From CAYMDS01 sp964576705 (GTDB lineage: Bacteria; Patescibacteriota; Microgenomatia; Levybacterales; UBA12049), in assembly GCA_964576705.1 (NCBI GenBank), contig CAZNVI010000033.1, forward strand, positions 1-12,325: a DNA stretch of 12,325 nucleotides, given 5' to 3'. Position numbers and translations under genes: made by a program. The first letter of the stretch is position 1; each line of letters begins with the position of its first letter. Below, one piece after another: positions 6,368-12,325 of the stretch. The notes beneath the pieces were generated by a model. The model was given only the letters and a program-made list of their open reading frames with translations. It did no database searches and was not told where the DNA came from.

Positions 6368-6447
6368 CGTTTCTTTCAGCCAATCTATTTCTAATCCTGC
6401 AAGATCATTGAAGACAAAGCAGAATACAAGATTGTCTGAAAGAAGCG
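6368..6447 (+). other. 19-position terminal helix before the helicase operon
   Basis: CGTTTCTTTCAGCCAATCT (6368-6386) pairs with AGATTGTCTGAAAGAAGCG (6429-6447) at 18 of 19 positions (one wobble, one mismatch). It encloses 42 nt that can form a small CTGC/GCAG stem. No T-run follows on the plus strand, so it is not an intrinsic terminator. It ends 25 nt before ATG 6473 and could be the closing helix of the RNA or a translation or transcription control structure. Confidence 0.6.
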
Positions 6448-6459
6448 AAAAAATAAAAT
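6432..6459 (+). promoter_or_regulatory. Weak candidate promoter of the 246-aa/helicase operon
   Basis: TTGTCT (6432-6437), a 16-nt spacer, and TAAAAT (6454-6459) would start transcription near 6466, leaving about 7 nt before ATG 6473. TCAAAT at 6462-6467 is an alternative -10 giving a leaderless start. Both match weakly, and the -35 sits inside a strong helix arm. The operon could instead be read from 5056. Confidence 0.3.
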
Positions 6460-6472
6460 TATCAAATTAATT

Positions 6473-7213
6473 ATGAAAGATACATATCATGGTGCGATGA
6501 GTGATTATATAGAAGATATGGCAGGTGTTGAGGCACCGCGTAGCGTCGAGCGCGAGGTCATGCGTGCGGTTTATTTTGATTCAGCCATTTTTAAGTATAA
6601 AGGTCGTGGAATGGAATTGCCTGATTTATGGTTTAGTAGGCTGAATCGAGACGACAGGGGTGTATATGTACCTGTGGAATGGGGTTATCCTAAGGGTAGC
6701 TATCAGGTCTCAACTCCTGTCCGATTCAAGGATCGCAGGCAGATAATAATTGATGCTGCCAGAGCTTTAGAAATGCAAAGGTTAGGTAAAGAAGTGCGAC
6801 ACCTTGAAGATTATTCTTCAATTGCTGACCCTGCCTTAAAGCCTTCTGATCTTAATGATCTTTTTTCACAAACAGCAGGCAGTTTGCAAGAAACGCAAGT
6901 TAAAAATCCTGTAATTGGCAAACCGGAGATAGAGCTTGAGATAGTAGGTGTGTCAGATTTTGCTCAGGATACTATCGGACAGTTTGAATTTATCGCACAA
7001 GGAATCATCGAGCCTAAGCCTATGCCAATTGCATACATTGCTCTTGCGCAGGTGGAAACTCGATTAGCGCTTTCACCTACGTCCTTTATGGGTCGTGAAA
7101 CAGTAGGCAGCAACATAATTGCGCAGAATGGAATATACAGATATATACATTTTTCGTCCCGCACCGGAAGGCATAGTGGATGGGGATATCTATCTGCATT
7201 ACCAAATAAATAA
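6473..7213 (+). CDS. Hypothetical protein, 246 aa, upstream of the helicase
   Basis: I do not recognise this protein. It has no signal peptide, membrane segment, cysteine cluster or obvious catalytic motif. The N-terminal 110 residues are mixed, with aromatic and basic stretches (VYFDSAIFKYKGRGMELPDLWF, QVSTPVRFKDRRQIII). An acidic, probably flexible region follows (about 113-150), then a beta-rich part (PEIELEIVGVSDF, GQFEFIAQGIIEPKP). ATG 6473 has no Shine-Dalgarno site but lies just after weak -10 candidates. The stop is 4 nt before the helicase ATG at 7218, so the two are probably translated from one message and may act together. The last 32 codons overlap an open stretch of the helicase frame that itself looks protein-like, so the true C-terminus is uncertain. 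Confidence 0.72.
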   Translation: MKDTYHGAMSDYIEDMAGVEAPRSVEREVMRAVYFDSAIFKYKGRGMELPDLWFSRLNRDDRGVYVPVEWGYPKGSYQVSTPVRFKDRRQIIIDAARALEMQRLGKEVRHLEDYSSIADPALKPSDLNDLFSQTAGSLQETQVKNPVIGKPEIELEIVGVSDFAQDTIGQFEFIAQGIIEPKPMPIAYIALAQVETRLALSPTSFMGRETVGSNIIAQNGIYRYIHFSSRTGRHSGWGYLSALPNK

Positions 7214-7217
7214 ACAT

Positions 7218-10200
7218 ATGGAAAAAGGAAAAACAATACCACAAGAAGAATTAGATAGACCAAATGCTCGTCGAAAGGATGCGGGTTTATCTCCTGAACG
7301 AGCTTTGCGTTTAAGGCAAGCTTTATACAGGTTTCTTGTTGAGCCAGGAACAGATGGTAGGGAAAAAAGAGTCATCGCAAATATACTTCCTGAGATTTCA
7401 ACTACCATAAATCAGACAATTGTGGCGCCTGTAGGCTCTGGTAAAACCTTGGCTGTTCCCGCTGAAATATTGCTTGGTGGCAAAGATAATAACCCGCCAA
7501 GAAGAGTCATAATTGTCCAACCTACCCAACAGCTTACGGCAAACACCTCTGATATTTTAAGTACTCTTCATGGCGATGATTTGGTAGGTCATAGATATGG
7601 AGGCATGGATAAAGCCCGGGTAAAAAATCCGGATGGCGAAATACAGGTAGTTACTACAGGAACCTTATGGAACATGTTGAAGAGAGGCCTGGTAGGCCCA
7701 GATGACTACGTGTTTTTTGATGAAATCCATCAGACTATGGGCTTTCCTCAGGTAGAAGCAGCTTTAGCAGCATTAACATATCAATTTGAACAAGGAAAAC
7801 GTAGGGTCGGTGTAGGCATGGCGACAGGTACTTTTCCGACCGATAGTGAAAGCGGAAAAAGGTTTTTGGAATTTACTGAATCAAGTGTTCTTGAGACCGG
7901 GGAGAAAAACCGTTGGAATCGGGAGTTGCTACCTGGCGGAGACAGTTTGCATAGAGCAGCAGAAAACTATTTAAGCGACCCAGACAATAACGGACGTAAT
8001 TTGCTTTTACTAGTGCCTACCAACCGTAAGGTAGATGAAACAGCAAAAGCATTAACAGCATGGTCTAGGGTTTCAGATATGGATGAATCACAGTCGTCGT
8101 TGCGGTCTGATAAAGCAATAAAACCAGCCCAACAGCTTCGGATTGTTTATTTCTCAAAAGACATCGGAGCTGGCGAATTCAATCAGCAGGTATCCAGTTT
8201 CTTACGCGATCGGGCAAGCGCAAAAAAAGAGGGCAGGGTTTTTAATGAAAAATTAGTAATTATTGCTACTTACGGGTCAGCAGGGTCGGGCGTTAACTAC
8301 CCTGTGGAAGATGCAATAGGAGATGGTACATATATTAAAGCAGTTGATGAAGACAGTCAGAATGTACAGCTTCAAGAAACGACAGTTACAGGTAGTGTGC
8401 TCCAGCAGGCATTCGGACGTATCGGAAGACATACAGACGGGCGATTTTATCTTATCGGTTACTCTGGCGATAAGCCGCTAGATGAGATGCTTAAGCCTGA
8501 TCCTTTACCTATGCCTCTTAAAACCTCACGGGGACTACAGGAAGCAGTATTCGGGCTTTTAGATGCGGAGGTGGATCCTAGAGCTATAAACAATTGGTAC
8601 TCCAGAGATAGTGCTTCGATGAAGCGAGAAATTGAAAAGACCTATGCTATCCTTGCGTCTCGCGGATTATTGAAAGACGGTAGGGCAACCGATAAGGCAA
8701 AACTTATAGCGAAAAATCCTTTAGCCGATCAAGATTTGGGATATGCTTTGACTGTAGAATCAGCAGAAGATAGTCTTCGGGGTGGACTGCAGGAAATATT
8801 TGCAACGGCTGATTCTGCTTCATGGAGAAGTCTTTTTGTAAAAGAATTTATAGCAGAAAAAGACAATGGCGAGCGTGATACAGTCCAAATAACCGAGTTA
8901 TTACTTAAGAAAGGATTGTTACGACCAGATGCAGATGGAACATTGATGATGCCTGATAACGATGAACAGCTTCCAGATTCGGATACAGCAATTATATTGA
9001 ATGTCGCTAAATACCTTCGGGATACTAAGTTTGAGGTAGAGGATAATGGCAAATCTACGCATATGAAGAGATTATCGCTGGGTGAATTGGCAGAAAGATT
9101 TAATTTATCCTACAAAGCACTTGATAGACTAATGACGTCCTTGAGACAGGCCGATGAGTATAATCGTCGTTCAGGTAGAGAAGCCCCTTATTATTATACG
9201 AAAGAGAGTTGGGATATGTACCTTCGAGCTATTATAGAAGGGAATAATGCCGTGGCCCTTGAGGCAGGTTATGGATCTCGTACTAACCATAATATTATCT
9301 CAGAAGGTGTTTATAAAGATGGATTTAGCAAGCGTAAAGCTGGAACGGAATTGGTCGCAACTTTAAAAACTACCAGAGCGCAAGGGGCAAGTGCTCGAGT
9401 TGGGACGATATTTACAGGAAGCGTATTAGGTAAAGTGCCAGAAGATTTAGTCCCGTGGCTGCCTGAGAACCTAGAGCCTCGTGCATCAGCGATCTCTAAA
9501 GAGTACGATCGTTTACAGTCTGGTAAACCAGACGAACAGGGTGAATTCGCCCAGAATTATCCCAATGTTTTTGCATTTTTTTCCCAATGTACTCAAGTAG
9601 AAGCGCAAACTGCTGATCTCGCCATAAGAGCAAAGCAAGCCGGTATTCCAAAATTTGACTTTAATACCTGGCATAAGGAGTTTGTTTTACCTCATATGAT
9701 GGTTCAAAAGGTAGATCACGTTGAAGCATTTGACGCAATGCTTTCAAGGCTGCAAGAATCTGGAGTTTCCGTGGCACCTGAGCTATATAATTTTGTCAAC
9801 CCTCGTAAGATAGATCAAATTAATAATGATTTCCCGGTTAGCATAAATGTTGGAGAAACAGAGTTTACAATTTCTTACTATAAGTATTCTGATAAGCCCC
9901 CTGTGATTGAAGCGCCGGATATAGTTCTGCCTATAGTTGAGGGTAGATTCCAAACACAACTCCACCCGCTTTCTAGAGAATCTATTGTAGCAATACGACA
10001 GAAGCTTAGCTCATCCTTGATAGGAGAGCAGGCAAGAATAAAAGTAGGCAATAAGACTTTTTCACTCGATGAGGCACTAAGTTTATCTGATGAAATATTT
10101 GAGGAAATGCTCTCACTTAATTCATTATCGCAGCTTGCAAAATCACAAAAAGAACTATTAGGAGGCGATAGGAATCTTAACCTGGCAGATTTAACCACAG

Positions 10201-11975
10201 ATAACTTACGAGATATATTAACTGGGATTAAAGCGCACAGAGTAGCATCAATAGGAAACGCGTCGGTCGGTATAGCAAGTTACATAAGCAGGAGGGGTAT
10301 CGATGACATCGTATATGGAAGTACGACTGTTAGCGCAGCAAATAATCCGTTTATAAACCGAGATAGAAATACGAATTTTTTGGCAGAGGCAATTGGACAA
10401 TTAACGCTTAAGGTATATGAACCACGACTCAGAGAAACTATTGAAAGGATGAGTCTGTTCGTGGCTGCTTATTCACCTAGAAAAGCGGATGAATATTTCG
10501 GTGGGCAATATCCGGAGTTCGGACCAAAGAGTCGTTTTGGAAATATTATTTCCAGATTTTCACATGGTGAATCAAGTCGGATGTACCAATCGGTTATATC
10601 GCCTGCTACTTCGCCTGACCAATCAAATACGACTGTTTTTAATACAGAAGGTTTCTTTACTGAAGCTGAGGGATTTTTTAATGAGTTTAATAAACGTTTT
10701 TCAGTTATGACGAACATTCAGGCTCATCTCAGCGAATTACTACCTATTTCTCAGGAGGGTGGTCAATTGCCTCGTGATTTGACATCTCTTATAGAAAGAG
10801 CTTTCAGAACCTTATATTTAGACGAAAAAGATTTTTATGAGGCTGTGGAGCAGTTGACTAATTACGCGGAGTTCGTAACTAAATATTATAGACATCACGC
10901 TGATTTAAAAAATCAGCCCGACACTGACTTACCTTCATTTAGCGACTGGTTTTATAAGAAGGAAAATACTATTAGAGCTGTGGAGAATAAAATATCGCAA
11001 GCTATTCCAGTTTATATAGGCACAGACGGTGAAGAAGTGGTCTATGCGTTATATGATCCTGAGTCGAACGGGTATTCTCAATATACTCTTGACGAAAATA
11101 ATATATTTAGCTCTAGAAAAGGATACAACTCCAAATTTATTGGCAAAAGACCCGAAGATATAGGTGAGAAACTGGCCGGCACCTGGTCCGTCGGAAAAAA
11201 AGGTGAAGGCTTATTAAAGCTTGGTTTGGATGAAGTAGACCTGGCTGAACTTAAAAAGAGGGGTATCGATATAGACTTATCTGCATTAACTATTTCGGAA
11301 CTGCAGCCGGTAGTAGATCTTGCTATGGAAACTAGAGAACAGACAGTAGAGACTCCAGCTCCTCAAGAACCTAAAGCCTTAGAAGTGTTATGGGAAGAGC
11401 TGCAGGTTGCCAATCCCAGTAAACATGAACTAAATCGTGCTTCATGGATCGATTTGAACCAAGTGGCTCAAGATAATATTCAGTCATTAATAGAACTAGC
11501 ACGAGGGACGAATAGCAAGAGCGTCAGGGAAAGTGAATTAGCTACAGCGTTATTACTAACCGGTTTTACTTATAACGATCTGGTTAAGATTGGCGACTTA
11601 GAGCGAGCCTTTCCTCATCTAAAGGGATCTAAATCCAGGCTTGAAAACATGGTTAAAGATGTAATCAGAAGAGCCGGTTCTTCGTTGCCTACTGAGCTTG
11701 ATATGGAGATTTTAGATAAAGCGCAAAGACTCGATGTCTTAGAAATAGCTATTTCTATCTCAGATAAGTTGATGGCCGATTGGGTAGGAGAAGATGAGGA
11801 TTTACAAAATAAGATATACTCTGTGTTTTTAAAAAACCTTGGTTTGGGAAAAATTAATAATCCGCAGATTGCAGGAGCGGTGGAAGAATTTGAAGCGCAA
11901 AAAGGTAAAGAAAAAGAAGTACCAGATTTATTAAAGCAAATGTTTATCGAAAGTGCACTTGAGGCATCGGTTTGA
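7218..11975 (+). CDS. Giant DExH (DEIH-box) RNA helicase with long unknown C-terminus
   Basis: A 1585-residue superfamily 2 helicase expected to use ATP to remodel RNA or RNA-protein complexes. Visible motifs: I APVGSGKT (70-77), Ia VIIVQPTQQLTA, II DEIH (168-171, the box found in DHX9-type helicases), III ATGTF (202-206), IV LLLLVPTNR (about 262-270), V ATYGSAGSGVNYP (350-362), VI QAFGRIGR (397-404). Residues about 430-520 (LLDAEVDPRAINNWY, then AILASRGLLKDG and NPLADQDLGYAL) resemble the winged-helix/HA2 region of DEAH helicases such as HrpA and HrpB. A helix-turn-helix-like segment (LSLGELAERFNLSYKALDRL) lies near 618-640. The remaining roughly 950 residues are soluble, largely helical and unrecognised. 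HrpA is about 1300 residues and HrpB about 800. I chose ATG 7218, 4 nt after the upstream stop; ATG 7128 or TTG 7119 would add 30 or 33 residues and overlap that gene. Confidence 0.88.
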   Translation: MEKGKTIPQEELDRPNARRKDAGLSPERALRLRQALYRFLVEPGTDGREKRVIANILPEISTTINQTIVAPVGSGKTLAVPAEILLGGKDNNPPRRVIIVQPTQQLTANTSDILSTLHGDDLVGHRYGGMDKARVKNPDGEIQVVTTGTLWNMLKRGLVGPDDYVFFDEIHQTMGFPQVEAALAALTYQFEQGKRRVGVGMATGTFPTDSESGKRFLEFTESSVLETGEKNRWNRELLPGGDSLHRAAENYLSDPDNNGRNLLLLVPTNRKVDETAKALTAWSRVSDMDESQSSLRSDKAIKPAQQLRIVYFSKDIGAGEFNQQVSSFLRDRASAKKEGRVFNEKLVIIATYGSAGSGVNYPVEDAIGDGTYIKAVDEDSQNVQLQETTVTGSVLQQAFGRIGRHTDGRFYLIGYSGDKPLDEMLKPDPLPMPLKTSRGLQEAVFGLLDAEVDPRAINNWYSRDSASMKREIEKTYAILASRGLLKDGRATDKAKLIAKNPLADQDLGYALTVESAEDSLRGGLQEIFATADSASWRSLFVKEFIAEKDNGERDTVQITELLLKKGLLRPDADGTLMMPDNDEQLPDSDTAIILNVAKYLRDTKFEVEDNGKSTHMKRLSLGELAERFNLSYKALDRLMTSLRQADEYNRRSGREAPYYYTKESWDMYLRAIIEGNNAVALEAGYGSRTNHNIISEGVYKDGFSKRKAGTELVATLKTTRAQGASARVGTIFTGSVLGKVPEDLVPWLPENLEPRASAISKEYDRLQSGKPDEQGEFAQNYPNVFAFFSQCTQVEAQTADLAIRAKQAGIPKFDFNTWHKEFVLPHMMVQKVDHVEAFDAMLSRLQESGVSVAPELYNFVNPRKIDQINNDFPVSINVGETEFTISYYKYSDKPPVIEAPDIVLPIVEGRFQTQLHPLSRESIVAIRQKLSSSLIGEQARIKVGNKTFSLDEALSLSDEIFEEMLSLNSLSQLAKSQKELLGGDRNLNLADLTTDNLRDILTGIKAHRVASIGNASVGIASYISRRGIDDIVYGSTTVSAANNPFINRDRNTNFLAEAIGQLTLKVYEPRLRETIERMSLFVAAYSPRKADEYFGGQYPEFGPKSRFGNIISRFSHGESSRMYQSVISPATSPDQSNTTVFNTEGFFTEAEGFFNEFNKRFSVMTNIQAHLSELLPISQEGGQLPRDLTSLIERAFRTLYLDEKDFYEAVEQLTNYAEFVTKYYRHHADLKNQPDTDLPSFSDWFYKKENTIRAVENKISQAIPVYIGTDGEEVVYALYDPESNGYSQYTLDENNIFSSRKGYNSKFIGKRPEDIGEKLAGTWSVGKKGEGLLKLGLDEVDLAELKKRGIDIDLSALTISELQPVVDLAMETREQTVETPAPQEPKALEVLWEELQVANPSKHELNRASWIDLNQVAQDNIQSLIELARGTNSKSVRESELATALLLTGFTYNDLVKIGDLERAFPHLKGSKSRLENMVKDVIRRAGSSLPTELDMEILDKAQRLDVLEIAISISDKLMADWVGEDEDLQNKIYSVFLKNLGLGKINNPQIAGAVEEFEAQKGKEKEVPDLLKQMFIESALEASV

Positions 11976-12325
11976 AATTAATCTGCCGACGTCGCTTGTT
12001 GGACTGAGTGATGCTAGCTCTTTAAAAAGTAGGGATCATGCGGGCAAAAACGCAAATCCTGATCACTGCGAACAATATACTACATACCGACATGAAATTA
12101 GATATGTATGTTTTGTGAAGTCGCAGCATGGGAAGAAAAATCAAAGTTAAAATCTCAAAAATACAGATAAATGTTAAATTTCTTACTATTCGTATTTGAG
12201 ATTTGATATTTAATTTTTTATCTTCTTTCCAGCCTGCGCTTCGCAAGAAGTGGCAGCCGAAAGGAGGCGTTAAATCATACGGGTCTGCCAAAGGCGGATT
12301 AAAAAGCACACCCGTAGCTTCGATA
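11976..12325. other. 350-nt intergenic tail with repeat-like hairpins
   Basis: No credible gene. It holds an ACATAC/GTATGT stem (12082-12087 with 12106-12111), a longer inverted repeat at 12150-12204, and a TCTGCC-aaa-GGCGGA hairpin (about 12284-12298) of a type I recall as dispersed in CPR genomes. Near the edge is a third copy of TAGCTTCGA (12315-12323), also found at 5161 and 5226 in the RNA. The next feature lies beyond the window. Confidence 0.5.
12150..12218 (+). terminator. Candidate terminator or dispersed inverted repeat after the helicase
   Basis: AAATCTCAAA with TAC after a two-base bulge (12150-12164) pairs with GTATTTGAGATTT (12192-12204), 13 pairs in all, around a 27-nt loop. 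TTTTTT follows 8 nt later (12213-12218). The low G+C stem, long loop and delayed T-run make termination doubtful. The ATTTGATATTT words echo the heptanucleotide repeat in the glycosyltransferase, so it may simply be repeat DNA. Confidence 0.35.

Larger units (their letters stand above)
5091..6447 (+). ncRNA. Large structured non-coding RNA with duplicated module (or very long leader)
   Basis: About 1.36 kb without a credible gene, starting at a consensus promoter and ending in a long helix. Strong stems occur along most of its length: 5227-5275, 5282-5300, 5330-5342, 5389-5418, 5417-5438 (9 bp closed by TTCG), 5444-5506 (10 bp with a bulge, enclosing a CCCGAC/GTCGGG hairpin), 5564-5575 (GAAA loop), 5580-5682, 5881-5905, 5971-5988, 6018-6036, 6075-6172, 6191-6243, 6247-6267, 6295-6309, 6339-6366 and 6368-6447. 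A module near the 5' end recurs near the 3' end with compensated substitutions. I found none of the conserved core words I know for RNase P, tmRNA, SRP RNA, 6S RNA or rRNA. Terminator-like helices inside (to 5281 and 6246) leave open whether this is one transcript, several, or a 5' leader of the operon starting at 6473. Confidence 0.7.

Noticed and set aside
5091..6447. RNase P RNA, tmRNA, SRP RNA or 6S RNA
   Set aside because: None of the conserved core words I know for these RNAs was found, and the length and internal duplication do not fit.
5056..6472. Insertion sequence or MITE explanation for the duplicated module
   Set aside because: No terminal inverted repeats, target-site duplications or transposase are seen, and paired substitutions favour RNA structure. 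A genome-wide copy count could reopen this.
1226..11975. Alternative genetic code (TGA as glycine) as in Gracilibacteria
   Set aside because: The three long frames have no internal TGA, and TGA ends the helicase and regulator genes.
11953..12150. 65-aa plus-strand frame overlapping the helicase end
   Set aside because: It starts inside the helicase gene, has no start signal and its translation shows no domain character.
12022..12309. 95-aa minus-strand frame with hydrophobic stretch in the tail
   Set aside because: Much of it translates hairpin and repeat DNA (TCTGCC/GGCGGA and AAATCTC/GAGATTT); no start signal.

Overview
The window looks like part of a Patescibacteria (CPR) chromosome, most likely in or near Microgenomates. 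This is inferred from AT-rich DNA, no visible Shine-Dalgarno sites, promoters placed almost on top of start codons, very large proteins without recognisable full-length relatives, and short dispersed repeats inside a gene. The standard code (TGA as stop) is used. No database was searched, so the taxonomic call is an inference.

Layout: (1) 4-1203 +, a GT4-family glycosyltransferase carrying three in-frame insertions of short repeat DNA. (2) 1226-4129 +, a 967-residue protein ending in a class I SAM-dependent methyltransferase domain, probably transcribed from a promoter that gives a leaderless message. (3) 4133-4909 -, a TrmB-like winged-helix regulator convergent with (2), only 3 nt away, with a clear -35/-10 promoter that fixes its start. 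(4) 4950-5055, a divergent control region with a perfect dyad between two promoters. (5) About 5091-6447 +, a region without credible genes that starts at a consensus sigma-70 promoter (TTGACA, 17 nt, TATACT) and is filled with long RNA helices. It holds two copies of one RNA module about 967 nt apart, whose differences often preserve base pairs. (6) 6473-7213 +, an unrecognised 246-residue protein. (7) 7218-11975 +, a 1585-residue DExH (DEIH-box) RNA helicase with a probable HA2-like region and about 1,000 residues of unknown C-terminus. (8) 11976-12325, a 350-nt tail with an inverted repeat and dispersed-repeat-like hairpins.

The most interesting part is the large structured RNA beside the RNA-helicase operon. 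The sequence shows the promoter, the duplicated module and the compensated substitutions. It is inference that the RNA, the helicase, the 246-residue protein and perhaps the methyltransferase protein form one ribonucleoprotein system. The RNA could instead be an exceptionally long 5' leader of the helicase operon, because its last helix ends 25 nt before that operon's first ATG. The TrmB-like protein is divergent to the RNA and is a natural candidate for its regulator.
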